Positions 37,824 to 49,762 of a stretch of DNA of 64,000 nt are shown in pieces. The stretch's first letter is position 1, and each line of letters opens with the position of its first letter. Below the pieces are notes generated by a model. The model saw only the letters and a list, made by a program, of their open reading frames with translations, searched no databases and was not told where the DNA came from. A program made the translations under genes and the position numbers. This DNA is from Cruorifilaria tuberocauda (taxonomy: Eukaryota; Nematoda; Chromadorea; Rhabditida; Onchocercidae). The stretch is taken from the NCBI GenBank assembly GCA_013365365.1, contig JABVXU010000004.1, positions 1 through 64,000 on the forward strand, written 5' to 3'.

Positions 37824-38728
37824 TTAATGACAAGCGATGTAATGGACCTCTGCAATTTGAGGACATGATTCGTAAAAAGATTCAGTAATTCCACAATCGA
37901 AGTACCACTTAGCGAACTTACATCGTTGGAATGACCGATTTGATATTTCCTAGTACAAAATATAAACTTTAAAAAACTAGAATTTATTTTCGTAAAAATT
38001 ATACAAAGAAAATGGAAAATAATCATTGTAGAAGTAATTAAAAGAAATCATCTTTATATCCCAAAATATGATTAGTGACAAGAGCAATTTTAAATTTAAA
38101 ATAAAAGATTAAACTAATCAATCGATAAAATCTTAAGATAAGTTCAAAGACCGTAAAACTAAAATGGAAGCATAAAGAAAATGAACTTTTTTAAAAAGTA
38201 AGTTGTAATTGTTTCCATCCGAGAAATGAGTAATATTTGAGCATTCGCTCTCGTTATAAATTGAATAAAGTTTTTCGATGCAACTTTCTTGATTTAATAA
38301 TAAATTAATAAAGCTGTTACTGCAGTAATAATCATAAAATTTTTCTAGGTGTGTATTCATATTCCTGAAAAATATTAAAACATTGGGATTTCCCGATCAG
38401 TGCGTAAAAATAAGACTAAATTAGAGAATCAATTATATTTACAATAATTGAATTTTGCTAATTTCAGTGTTGAATGAAATATTCTAATTGTATGCTACGA
38501 AGAATGTAAATACAAACCTGCATTGCAAGCTAATATTCTGAATATTTTTCTTGTAAATTTTGTAAGTTAAGCAAGGAAATGTTTCAACTGATTTATTTGA
38601 AGGATTCTTGAACAACTGATACCCAAAGTACTCAATTTTCCTCAGTTCCAGTGCTGCCTTCATTACATATCGTTCAATTACTATGTCACATCGTCCTCTC
38701 CCAATTTTACTTTTAGGATTTTCTTGGT
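37824..38728 (-). CDS. DUF19-like cysteine-rich module B (tandem paralogue)
   Basis: Three exons (minus): 38518-38728, 38187-38364 and 37824-37949. They are collinear with module A next door: the same phases, exon 2 exactly 178 nt in both, and matching cysteines (GRCDIVIERY versus SNCDFVAEQE; KFAKWYFDCGITESFYESCP versus RVVQWYLNCSLTDAYNKACP). Cysteine spacing suits the nematode T20D4.11-like/DUF19 family of secreted proteins of unknown function. No signal-peptide exon fits in the 277 bp before gene A ends. Either an exon is missing or modules A and B form one two-domain gene. The final codons read through to a stop at 37824; a donor GAG|GTCCAT just before could instead lead to another small exon. 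Confidence 0.65.
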
Positions 38729-39005
38729 CTGAAGGATTAATATAAATAGCGTATGGGGTCAAAAAACAATGACAGTACTTTCTAAGTTATGTCTTTTATC
38801 GAACAAAGAAGAATGCAATTTCTGCTGAAAATTAGGTAAAACTAGGTTTCCACTTTTAATTTTGTTCATGGTACCATCTTTTGGAAAACTTTGTTATCAC
38901 ACTGTTCCCAACTTACATTTCACAGAGAGGCTCCTCAGAAATAAATCATAATTGCTATTAGTGTCTGTAATGCATATATCCGTACGATACAAATCGTATG
39001 GAAAA

Positions 39006-41517
39006 TTATTTAACAAAACGGTAAAAATGCGGTATACCGCCAAATGATTCATCAATTTTAGTGGAATTTTCGTCCAACCGGATGATTTCTTCTGAATCGA
39101 TGGAATTTAATTCTGATAAATTTGAATTCAGTCTTCGTAAATAGCATGAGTTTTGATTGGAGTTTAAAAGCAGTTCATAATATTTTTGAATAATCTGAAA
39201 ATAGCATTTAAAAAATACCATCAAAAAACTAGCAAAGACTAGTGTGGATATTAAATAAGATAGTAAATTTCAAAAGATTTCAAAAATTTAATGTTCATGT
39301 TCAAAAAGATCAAGACAATTTCTTTTTCAGCAATCAGTTTATACTGATATTCAGATTCTAAAGCTGTTTACTTGTCAGATCTTTTTTGGACGAATTATGA
39401 TATGATCAGAGATAAAATGAACTAGCTAGTAATTAGTGATATAGATATGGGAAACCTGAAAGGCAACAGGACATGCTTTATTGTAAGCATCGGTGAGACT
39501 ACAATTAAGGTACCACTGCACAACACGACATCTACGATCCTCGATTTCATTGTGCTCGTATTCCTAAAGATTTGTCAGATCCATCATTTCAAGAAATTAC
39601 TACTATCGAAATAGTAACTTCAGTTAAGAAGTTCATTTCTAACTCTGATCAATAAAGGAATGGACCAGTAGAGCACAACCGCGAAAGATTAATATAATTT
39701 GAATATAATGACTTCAATAAATAATTTGAATGACTTCAATAAATTTATTTACTTTGTTTACGGACATAATTCAACTTGAATTTTGTGTTCAAATGATATA
39801 AACGAACATTTCTATATATACAAAAACAAATCAAAAGTTTGCTTAAGAGCTTTCAATTATTAAAGTTAAACATAATATTTTCCCATGTTTGATAAAAAGT
39901 TATACTATGAGCTGCTTTTTGCAGGTGAACCAATCGATCTGACTTCTCCAATTTTTAGAGTGATACTTTGAAGATACAATTTCTTGACATTACAAATTAC
40001 GAGGTCATTTCATGAGAATGAATCTTGACCTTTGAAATAGAAATTGTTTATTATTGAAAATCAGAGCAAAGTTATCAGAAGAATATGATACCAATTTTGG
40101 ATGATGACATATTCTCTTAATTGGGGTTTTTTCTTTTTTTTTAGGAATCTTGATTTTTTTGCAGAAATCCAAAGGGTTATTAAACGTTTGATTACGATAA
40201 CATGACTCTCTCCTTATGCGTACTAATATCCTCCGTAAGAATTCCCGAAATCATTATTTCACTAATCTTTAAATACTTTGTTTATTTCTGCAAAGGCATG
40301 AATTGAACAACCAAGAAATAATCATCCACATTCATCGCATTTTTCCATTATAACTTTACGAAACTGTTTCTTTTTGCTAATAATATGGAATATCATTCTT
40401 AGATTTTACATGATTTATGATTTTATGATTAAGGACTGCGATGAATAATGCAAAAATGAAAACAACTTAGGTTGATATTTAGAATAGCATTTAATATTGT
40501 ATTTTGGAAATAAAGTAAGTTAACGGGACATATAACATTTTTTTTAAATAAAAGTAATTACAAAATAAATTTAAAACTAACACCTCGGAAAAGGATTGTT
40601 TCTTGATCGAATTGAAAAATGCTATCATGAAAGCATTCTGGGGAGTATATAAAATAATCTTGAAAACTACTGAAGCAGGTGTGATGTTCACGTAACTGAT
40701 TTTGGAAATTACTGGAACATATCTTGATGAAAAAGTGCTCTGATTGAATGCTTAGAGCTCTAAAATTTAAAACTTATATGGAGAAATTTACTCGTTTTAT
40801 TTATATTGCAATTATGTCCGAAAAGATTTTGTTCCATTTCCAGAGTCTGATCCAGAGGAGTAGAGTAAACAAATTATGAAAGTTGATAATTGTTATTGCG
40901 GAAACATAACTGATTACTTGTTCCATCACTTTCAACAATTTAAATATAAGTGTCTTTAAATAAAGACAACTATATTCATCATTTACTTTAAAGATTTTAG
41001 AAAATAATTTCAGTAGAAGACATATCAAATGAAATATTCCAAAATGAAACGAAAGGCAAACAACCTGCAATCCACTTCATACTCAGTAATACAATCCTTA
41101 TATTCGTTATACAATTTACAAAATGTCGGTGGTGCAGCTATAAATGGTTTTTCAAAAAAGAATTGTCCGAAATTAAGTTTGTCAAGGAATGGAGCCAAGC
41201 ATTGCTCAACAATTTCTTGCTCAGCCACAAAATCGCAATTCGATTCATTAGCGTTTATTTCTAAAATTCATTACAATTTGAGTGAAATTCATTAAAATTT
41301 CACCGTTTCAAAGGAATTATCTTTCAATTGTTTATTTTGCGAACTTTTTTTACATACAAAAGAATATTTAATTAATGATATCTTATTAAATCTATATTCT
41401 GCCTACTAATTATTTGTACAAGAAAAAAATTTTACCATTATAAGCGGAAGTGTCAGGTAGAAGAAGGAGAAAAATAATGGTAAGCAAGATTACAACAAAT
41501 GAACAACAACGCAACAT
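39006..41517 (-). CDS. Secreted DUF19-like cysteine-rich protein (module A)
   Basis: Five exons (minus): 41436-41517, 41065-41260, 40582-40759, 39456-39563 and 39006-39194; phases close to 250 aa. Exon 1 is a clear signal peptide (FVVILLTIIFLLLLP, cleavage near TSA). The mature part has 12 cysteines spread as in nematode DUF19 (T20D4.11-like) proteins: NCDF, EQC, TFC, KDC, VDC, KIC, HTC, PEC, RRC, LNC, KAC, NSC. The last exon is a low-complexity Asn/Ser/Glu-rich tail ending FYRFVK. The exon 3 donor GTTAGT at 40581 was chosen because it keeps phase 0 and matches module B. Function is unknown; such proteins are presumed extracellular. Confidence 0.75.
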
Positions 41518-43220
41518 TGCAATATCAAAGTTTTGGAGAATTATGCAAAGTGAACCATCGATCGTGCCTCTAGCAGAGGAGAGATTGAAAATCGAATGAT
41601 GAATGGATAGAATTAATCGATTTTGAGATTGTTATCCCTTTGACCTCTCATTATTATTATGAAAGGTCAGGTTGTGCATAAGTTTAGAAGAGATAGTATT
41701 TGAAAAATACTTCCAAATAATTATTGTAAATTTATTTGCCATCAGATAATGTCCGGTCACTATCCATGAATTCAAATAGAAAGATTGATTTCTCTCCCAT
41801 CACTAATTATAATAGCGATTTTAATGGAAAAAAGAAAAGCTAGGAAATTGTTTTTTCTAATGGATTATCCATGAATACTTCATAACTCGAATGTGCAGTT
41901 ACTAAAGTTGATTTCTGAATAGTTTAACAAATTTGATTGTGTCAGGCAGCAGCACTTATCAGAATCTCCGTATGATAACAATCGTAATAGTTTACGTTCC
42001 GGGTGTTTATCGTCATATCGTCATCGTTGATTCCTCATATAAATAGCATTCGTATAATTAATCTTTTGTTTAATTAATCATCATACCTATTCAGTAAATT
42101 ATCTCGGCAATTTCTACCAACCTCTGCGTAGTGAGAAAGGAGAAGGGAAAGAGTAGGAAAGTGTAGAAGGGAATGTTCAAATTCATTTCAATGCACTACA
42201 ACGAGAAATTCTGCTTCACATCAACAACCGTCTGCCAGAATCAATTCAACTTGTTTCCCCCTGTACCCATCATTATTCTAACTATGTATAATCCATATCA
42301 TCTACGTCCACGTAACTGTACAACTCTGACTCTCTATACGTAATATCACACGTGACCACCCACACCTGACACCGCATGACCGCTCCCACTTTACACACAC
42401 ATACTTACATCAATCTCACAGGAACATCACCGCGGTTCGGAGACGAGTAGCAAAAAACTTCGATGCGTAATTGTCATTTGTGTGTTATTGAGTGAGAATA
42501 AGGTCATGTTCCAATTGTCCGCAGATGTATTGTAATCTTTTGACTTCTTCACACCAAAGTTTAATTTTTCTACTTTGATGATGTCAATAACACTTCTTCC
42601 CTCATTGGTTCCATGAAAGCTAACATCTTTTATCCTTCAATTGCCTTTACACTCACGCAGAAATCATAATACAGCAGCTCTAAGCTGATATGTAAGTTAA
42701 GATTCATTGTGGTAATACATTTCACTCATGTTGCGAATTTTTTATTTTTCATACGTGAGATATGTTTTACATGACGTGCTAATTGTATCGATGATCAGAA
42801 AAGAGACCATTCTTTTTTTTTCTCTAATAATGTTTTAGAGCCTTTTTAGTAATAATAAATCTGATTTTGTCAAATTGAACTTATTATTACTAGTAGATTC
42901 TAAAGTAAGCGTCAAATGTAAGCCGCACTTCTTAGTTACATAGCACGATTATTTTATTCAGTGTTAGAAAAGATTAAAATCTGACATGTGATTAGAATAT
43001 CGGTTGCTTTACAATGACAGTTAATTATGTCTCTCAGAAAAAATTCTTCTTTATTTCTTAAGAAATTGTCAAAAGGATTTCCACAAATCTTTTCTCATTT
43101 TATTGCAGAAATTGAACCAGTAAACCATCTTACAATGCGTATCATCATTCATTTCAATCTATTAATAGAATGATAATTTTGTATCTGTGATGGTTCTAAT
43201 TAATTTAAGGAAAATAGTCC
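41518..43220. other. Divergent promoter region between DUF19 gene and Rab5
   Basis: 1.7 kb between genes reading away from each other. From about 42100 to 42480 the sequence is markedly less AT-rich (CACGTAAC, CACACCTGACACCGC), consistent with a housekeeping promoter for Rab5. No exon seen. Confidence 0.5.
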
Positions 43221-45066
43221 ATGGCTGGACGAACGGCAATGCGTTCTGGAAATACAGGTGGTCCAAACAAAACTTGCCAGTTTAAATTGGTTTTATTGGG
43301 TGAAAGCGCAGTTGGTAAGTGTTTTCGTATTTAATCCTGTATTATTTGATATTAAGAAGAGACCAAAACTGTAATACAAGTGTTTTCAATATTTTTCAGA
43401 CATTAAGCATCAGATTTTCAGGAAAATCATCATTGGTTCTAAGATTCGTAAAAGGACAGTTTCATGAATACCAAGAATCGACAATTGGAGCTGCATTCCT
43501 CACTCAAACTGTTAGTTTGGATGATACCACGGTGAAATTTGAAATATGGGATACTGCAGGACAGGAAAGGTATTTAGTTAAGAACACATTTCTCACTGAA
43601 GAAGAAAAAACTTGCTACGTCTTAATATTCTTTCTCGTACTTTTTCTGATTTACTTTCCGTAAGTAACTACCTGTTGCCATTATTCTATGTGATGGCAGT
43701 TTGAATGCTTTCATCAGTTTTAACATCGGTGCCGAATTATCCGTAACAGATTGGCCCAGTGTAAATTTTTTAGTTTATTTTTTGTAAATGATACATAATA
43801 CAGTAGAACTGGTAATGACTATTAGAATTGCAGTTTTATCTATTTCGTTTTCCTGATAACTCCTATTATCCTGGTTGATGATTCTTTCTTTTGCAGATAT
43901 CATTCATTAGCACCAATGTATTACCGCGGAGCACAGGCGGCAATAGTTGTTTATGATATTACAAATCAGGTGCTTTCTTAGTACCACATAGAAGTGCAAT
44001 TTTTTTCAGTAGACAGTAGAGTAAACAGTGTTCTATTCCTTCATTTGCACTGAAGAAGGAGGGATCCTAATATTAGTCACATCCAAATCATAAATAGGTT
44101 TAGTTAGTTTTAATATTAATTTTTTAGTGTTTAGCAGTCACAGAAATCAGTAGCGTTTTAAACTATTAGAACATAACCAGAAATTTTGCGTAAAGTTGAA
44201 AATTATGTTTATGTTGTAAGAATAAGCATCTGTTAATTTCTTTGATATATAAATTGTGAGTGATACTTATATATAATGCGAAGGCAGTAATGTAGTTTAT
44301 ATTTAACCAACAACTTGTAGGAATCATTTGCAAAGGCGAAAAATTGGGTAAAAGAATTGCAACGGCAGGCCAGTCCAAACATTGTAATTGCTTTATCTGG
44401 AAATAAAGCTGACCTTGCAAACAAACGAGTTGTTGAATATGAGGTTTTTTTAATAATTGCGTGCTTGAGCTCATGTTCTTCTGTCAGCGTGCACAAATAA
44501 TACGATTTTGGTGAAAGTTCGATTTTAGTTTGTTATATTTAGTTTATCGTGCGAAAATTTAATTTATTGGATTTTCTATTTTTCTATTTATTTGTGGAAA
44601 ATAACCATTCGCATAACGCTAAAAGTTACGGGAAATGAAATTTTTTTGAATAGGATATTTTGAATGTCAATTTTGATATTGTGAAACTTCTTAATTCTTC
44701 AAGATTCTATATTGCCATTGTTGTTTCATGATGCATGTAAATATAATTATAGGAAGCTCAAGCTTATGCTGAAGATAATGCATTGTTATTCATGGAAACG
44801 TCAGCAAAAACGGCAATGAATGTAAATGACATCTTCCTTGCAATTGGTTGGCTATACAGTTAATCTTTCAGGAGGAGCTTGATTTCCATTTCCAATGTTT
44901 TTATAATTCTAAGAAGAATTAAATCAGGAAAAAGTGAATTGCAGCTAAGAAACTACCAAAAGGTGATGGAAGTGGTGGTGGTCCATCGGGACGTGGTCAT
45001 GAAGGAATAGATATTGGCCAAGAGGGTCAAGGTCAAGGTGTAAGCTCTGGTTTATGCTGTAAGTGA
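43221..45066 (+). CDS. rab-5: Rab5 small GTPase
   Basis: Rab5, the early-endosome fusion GTPase. Exons are 43221-43314, 43422-43569, 43897-43969, 44321-44443, 44753-44846 and 44945-45066, giving 217 aa. All GTPase boxes are intact: P-loop GESAVGKS (27-34), effector loop [20 protein letters not shown] (74-80), NKAD (133-136) and SAK (163-165). The Rab5 signatures ([33 protein letters not shown]) are near invariant. It ends GLCCK, a di-cysteine prenylation motif. The Gly-rich hypervariable tail ([10 protein letters not shown]) follows KKLPK. The start is the first ATG; an AATTTAAG just upstream may be a trans-splice acceptor. Expected to be essential in endocytosis. Confidence 0.97.
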
Positions 45067-46362
45067 TGCAGTCGAAACATTCAACACTAGAGACAACAAC
45101 AACAAAAACATATTTTGTTCGATTCTTATCGAGGAATGAGCAGCATTTGCTGGCCTCAACAATCATCAGCCTTTTATTATTATTAATCAAGAAGTCTGAT
45201 ACACACTTTGAAAATTCTACACTCTTCTCAATTATACTTTTCAGAGCAGTCCGAGGAAGCATTATTTCATTGTTGATGCTCTGAGCTTTCAGTTCATTCA
45301 CACAATACTCTAACTTCGAAAAATATAACCTTCCTTCTAGCTTACCACACATTATCATCCTTTCGTAATGATCGTTTTCCGAGGGTAAAAACTTTACAGC
45401 TATTGTTATTCATTCGGACAAGTTTTTAGTGAAAATTATATCTATAACTTGGCGTGCTCTCAATTTGGTATAAAATATTTCTGTATGTTTCTTTCCTCGT
45501 TTTTCCAAAAAAATTCATATATAGTAATAAAAAACACTTTTTTAATACCAAGAGTTGCTATATAGTCTTCTTAAAGTTCGACCAAGTGTTCCTGGATTTA
45601 GTGTAAACTAATAATTAGTGATAGTTTTTCAAGTTGATTAGTTTGCCAAATTTATCAGCAAATTTCGTTTATTTCAGATTATCTCTAAATATTTTCATTT
45701 TTCTTATTTCAGCTATGATGCTGGAATATTCCAGTGAATATTTTCCAGTGAACACTATTATTTCAAGTCTCTACTGAGGTTTAGGTAATTCATGGAGAAT
45801 TAGAAATTTGTACTTTAAAATTTTTTGCTTTTCTTTCATTTATCCGGACTTTAATTTAAAAATTTTTCTTCAGAAGTTACACTTTGGTGATGATATTTTT
45901 CCTAAGTGTTATGGAGATGGGAATTTAACAGAAGGATATTTAAGATGAGAAATACGCATACTTTTGAAGTTTGCTTTGATTTGTTTATTCCAACTGGTGT
46001 TGTGATCATTATTTTATGAAACATATATTCTGAACTCAGATAAAAAGTGCTTTGATTTTTATTTTTTATCAGTTGTGGTTACTGTTCCCTATCATCATTG
46101 TTTTATAAATATGATGTCCAATTTTTACAGGAAGATTATTCTGAGGTCGCACAAAAGCATGTTTTATATCAAAAAGTGGAATAATTTAAGAATATTTTTT
46201 AACGGACTTCATGAACTGTGAACCTAGTATTATGGTTTCAAGCGTTAAAAAATTATATGCTTTTTTTAGTGAAGTAACAAAGTTACCAAATGATAAGTTT
46301 CATTGCAATGAATTTTTGTTTAGTTTTTTTGTTGGTTTCAGTAACATTTGAGGCTTTGTTTA
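45067..46362. other. Rab5 3' flank / upstream of E2-like gene
   Basis: 1.3 kb AT-rich. It holds the Rab5 3' UTR and, at its right end, a TTGGTTTCAG acceptor (about 46341) that probably receives a spliced leader for the E2-like gene. No exon recognised. Confidence 0.5.
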
Positions 46363-47899
46363 ATGTTTACGAGGGCATCCAATGAAGAACGCCGTAGGAT
46401 GGCCGTTCAAAACGCAGAAGGCGTATACATTCTAAAGGATGAACGATCTTCATTCGAAGCAGCAGTTAGTTGTGTCTTCTTTACGCTTTTCACTATTCAT
46501 ACACAGTTGAACTGATTTCAGGAAAGATCTGTGATGAATTCCTTTATTTTCTCCGATTAATTTGAAATTTAATTTTAGTTTTTTAACTTCCCATTCTCCA
46601 TTTTTTCGGTATCTTTATTATTTTTATCATTTGACTACCCAATCTGGAAGTCCTGTTAAACTTAACGAATGAATTCAATACCTGCAGTATGCTGGTACTT
46701 TTCATCGTTGTTGGAAATGGTATGTATAAAATTTCTGCTGCCACAGTGATAATGTTTGTTTACAATCTCACTTAAGAGATATTAACAATCGTCTGCCGTT
46801 TCTATTTTATTTATTATTATTGCTTGATATTTGAGCTAGTTTATTTCATATAAAAAATTATATAAATTCTTAAGGAAAACTATCAAAATGATTTTGATTC
46901 AATTGCAGAGTAACTTCGAGTGGAAACAGGGCTGTTGGGATCCGCGCGCTGTCGGTTTATCAATTGATTCCACGCCAATAAATGCGCGAAGTGTTCTAAG
47001 GCTGACTAAAGAAGTATATGTTTATCTACTGACTTCATCGTTATATGCTTAACATTTTGAGTAGCTAAATTTTACACTTTTTATGTTTTATAGATGAAAG
47101 AGATTAAAAGAAACCCTGTGAAACACTGTCGAGCTGCACCGAGAGCCGATAACATTCACGAATGGACTGCAGTGATTAACGGACCTGAAAATACTGTTTA
47201 TGAAGGTGGTACTTTTTTCCTGCAGTTGTTTATACCGCCAACATACCCTTTTAATTCACCCAAGGTATTTTTTTATAACTTTATTTCATGATTTTTGCAA
47301 TTAATTTGTTTGCTTTTAAAAATAATGAACTTTACGCTGAAAAGTTTTTTGCGTATTGCAGGTGCAATTCTTAACAAGGATATATCACTGCAATATCAAT
47401 CGCCACGGTGTTGTTAACATCGATATTTTACGTGATCGATGGAGTTCGTCGATGACAATTGCAAGAATTTTACAGGAAATAGTTGCTCTCCTACATGACT
47501 GCAAACCCGGTACATATACCTTTTTTTTCGAATCTGTAATTTTACAATTCGAACTTGCAATTCAGTATTATTATATTAAATAGCGTTCACAACTTATGTT
47601 TTCTTTCATATTGTGAATGCAACATTTTTGTCGATTTGGATCATCATTTAGGTAGCTAGCGAAAACACAAAGAAAATTGTCGATTCTTCGATATTTTTTA
47701 CTAGTTCGTTCATTGTATACATTGTTCAAGTTCAAAGACTAGGTGAAATTTGTAATCTTTATACATAATAATCAATGTTATACGTGACGAAATATTTGTA
47801 GAAAATGCTCTACTTGAAAGTATTGCGGAACAGTACGTGAACAACCGAAAGGAATTTGATGCTACAGCACGCATATGGACATCACGATTTGCTCAGTGA
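46363..47899 (+). CDS. UBE2E-like E2 variant lacking the catalytic cysteine
   Basis: Ubiquitin-conjugating enzyme fold protein. Exons are 46363-46464, 46909-47013, 47094-47264, 47362-47509 and 47802-47899, totalling 207 aa. The UBC core has the E2 landmarks: IHEWTAVINGPENTVYEGG, FIPPTYPFNSPK, TRIYHCNIN, RDRWSSSMTI and QYVNNRKEFDATARIWTSRF, closest to UBE2E/UbcH6 (the HCN version of the HPN motif is itself UBE2E-like). Where E2s have Ile-Cys-Leu-Asp-Ile-Leu, this protein reads Val-Asn-Ile-Asp-Ile-Leu: Asn145 (codon AAC at 47416-47418) replaces the thioester cysteine. The HCN asparagine is kept. The N-terminal 70 residues are not typical of E2s. The frame, splice sites and core are intact, so it is more likely an inactive UEV-type cofactor or regulator than a pseudogene. 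Confidence 0.92.
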
Positions 47900-47982
47900 T
47901 CTCTAATATTATTATAGTTTAAAAATTGTCGTGTCATAATATATTAAATAAATGCTTGACTTGTTCTCTTTTTTCTTTGTTT

Positions 47983-48474
47983 CTAAGTCTGTATAAAAAG
48001 TTTCGCGAATTCCGGTGTAAGATAAATTATATCAAGTAGTAAATTTTTCGTACATTGGTCTTCTAAATTGAATGCGCTGAAATCTTTATGTTTACGTATC
48101 TTGCGTTCTTTGATGAGCTGAATATAACCATATAACATATCTTTTGCCATTTTTATTTTACAAGTTTTCTACTATGCATCTTTTTTTTAATTAATCGTGA
48201 TAAATTCATTTTATAACTTCGTCCTTCAGGATATACACGTCTGTTATTTTTTTCATGAAATCAATATCTAGTGAATGAAATATTTCCTTTGTATTTTCGG
48301 AAGATACGAACGATGTATCTTCGCGTAAAAAATTTGAAACATTCTCCTTGTTCTTACTTGATCCGAATGCAGTTTACAATTCAGCTATGGCAGTTTATTT
48401 CTTACTAGTTGTATACGGAGACTTTGTAGTATCTTCAGTCGTTGGTACTCTTCGGTCACTAAATATAAATTCAT
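47983..48474 (-). CDS. Small unrecognised three-exon gene
   Basis: Exons (minus) are 48406-48474, 48218-48352 and 47983-48168, giving 129 aa; each exon is phase 0. It starts MNLYLVTEEYQRLKILQSLR, continues NKENVSNFLREDTSFVSS and ends with DFSAFNLEDQC...YLTPEFAKLFIQT. The first donor is GTAAGA; the first intron is only 53 nt with an AAG acceptor (the alternative CAAG|T fails phase); the second intron is GT...GTAG, 49 nt. Composition is that of a soluble, charged, helical protein; no domain recognised. It lies tail-to-tail with the E2-like gene (83 bp) and head-to-head with NMNAT, about 100 bp between ATGs, implying a shared promoter. Each exon is below 63 codons, so simple ORF scans would miss it. 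Confidence 0.6.
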
Positions 48475-48573
48475 TTTGGTTTAGGGTTTCAGGTATTCAT
48501 TCAAATTATCGTGGTGAACAGTTCAACTTAATTCATTACGCTCAACTAAATTGTTAAACACCAGAAATAGCGA

Positions 48574-49762
48574 ATGAACAATCTGGAAGGAGCACGAGTA
48601 GCTCTGCTGGCATGCGGTTGTTATAATCCGCCAACAATTATGCACCTTAGGATGTTCGAAAGTGCTCGTGATTTTTTGGAAGTTCGCTACGGCTGCGAAG
48701 TGGTTGAAGGAATTCTAAGCCCGGTTGCTGATTATTTTGGCAAACCTGACCTGTTGCCTGCAATACACAGGCAAATAACGTTTTTCAGCTTTTGGTAGTT
48801 CTGATAATCAGGTTGCTTATGGATGATTGTAATTTCTCTGTTGGTTAGCAAATCGGCATTAATTGTTGTCAGCCCACACATTTTTATATATGATGATAAA
48901 CTGATAAGAGTATCTGGATAAGAGCGTTTGGAAGAGCAGTTATTTCAGGAAATTGACGAAAGCAATTTTGTTTCTGTTGCACACGAGACTCTTTTTAGTT
49001 GTCGGTGGCAAAAAAAACCTATAGCAGTTTTATTTCTTTAAATTCGAAAATTTTCTAGGTATAAGATGTCGGAATTAGCAGTGAAAAGTTCAACATGGAT
49101 TCGAGCTGATCAGTGGGAGTGCACTCAACAACAGTGGACCAAAACACTTTTGGTTTTGTTACACTTCAAGCAAGTATTGGACCGAAAATATAATAATGAC
49201 ACACGGTTACGTTTGATGTTATTATGCGGTGGTGACGTTGTTGATTCATTTAAGCGGATAACAACTGAAGGAGATTATCTATGGGATCCTGAGGATATTG
49301 GTGCAATTATACGAGATTTTGGTATGTGATGCATTAAAATTAAGCAGAATTTTATTTTAAAATACATATTTATAAGGTTCGATCATTTTATTTTTCACTG
49401 TGTTAAGGAAACTTTCTTTTCTCTGACATTATGCATAACGGTTTATTTTTTCCAACAAACATTAATGTTTTGCTTTTCATGTGAAAATAAGATGATGCAT
49501 TGCAGGTTTGGTAGTACTGGCAAGGCAAAATTCAGAACCAATGAAGACTTTAAGTCAACTTGGTTACAATGGTCAATCATTGACAAATGTGTTTGTTTTC
49601 GAAGATACTGCTTTACCTAATGATATAAGCTCTACACGTTTACGAGCTGCGATTCGACGTGGTGAATCGATCAAGTATTGTACGATGGATTCAGTGGTAG
49701 ATTATATTAGAAAACATCAGCTTTATCGTATCAAGAATAATCAAACTGGAATCTGTCCTTAG
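48574..49762 (+). CDS. nmat: Nicotinamide mononucleotide adenylyltransferase
   Basis: NMNAT condenses NMN (or NaMN) with ATP to NAD, the last step of NAD synthesis. Exons are 48574-48770, 49059-49321 and 49506-49762, totalling 238 aa. The N-terminal nucleotide site GCYNPPTIMHLRMFE (15-29) holds the HxGH-like motif (T-I-M-H). VVEGILSPVADYFGKPDL is the family's SPVNDxYGKKDL block. WIRADQWEC and LRLMLLCGGDVVDSF follow, then the C-terminal ISSTRLR (194-200) and AAIRRGESIKY. Length suits the shorter NMNAT isoforms without large inserts. Intron 1 uses a GC donor. A GGGTTTCAG at about 48491 is a possible trans-splice acceptor, placing it inside the divergent neighbour's 5' flank. Confidence 0.96.
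48771..49058 (+). other. GC-AG intron in the NMNAT gene
   Basis: The donor reads CACAG|GCAAAT, acceptor TTTTCTAG. Joining gives LPAIHR|YKMSELAV, matching NMNAT (HHRVAMARLA). Reading on without splicing stops within eight codons. Confidence 0.88.

Noticed and set aside
39456..40584. Missing exon between DUF19 module A exons 3 and 4
   Set aside because: The apparent phase conflict disappeared when the GTTAGT donor at 40581 was used instead of GTGTTA, matching module B.
44166..44496. Two long minus-strand frames
   Set aside because: Both overlap Rab5 exon 4 and adjoining introns antisense; Rab5 coding on the plus strand is unambiguous.
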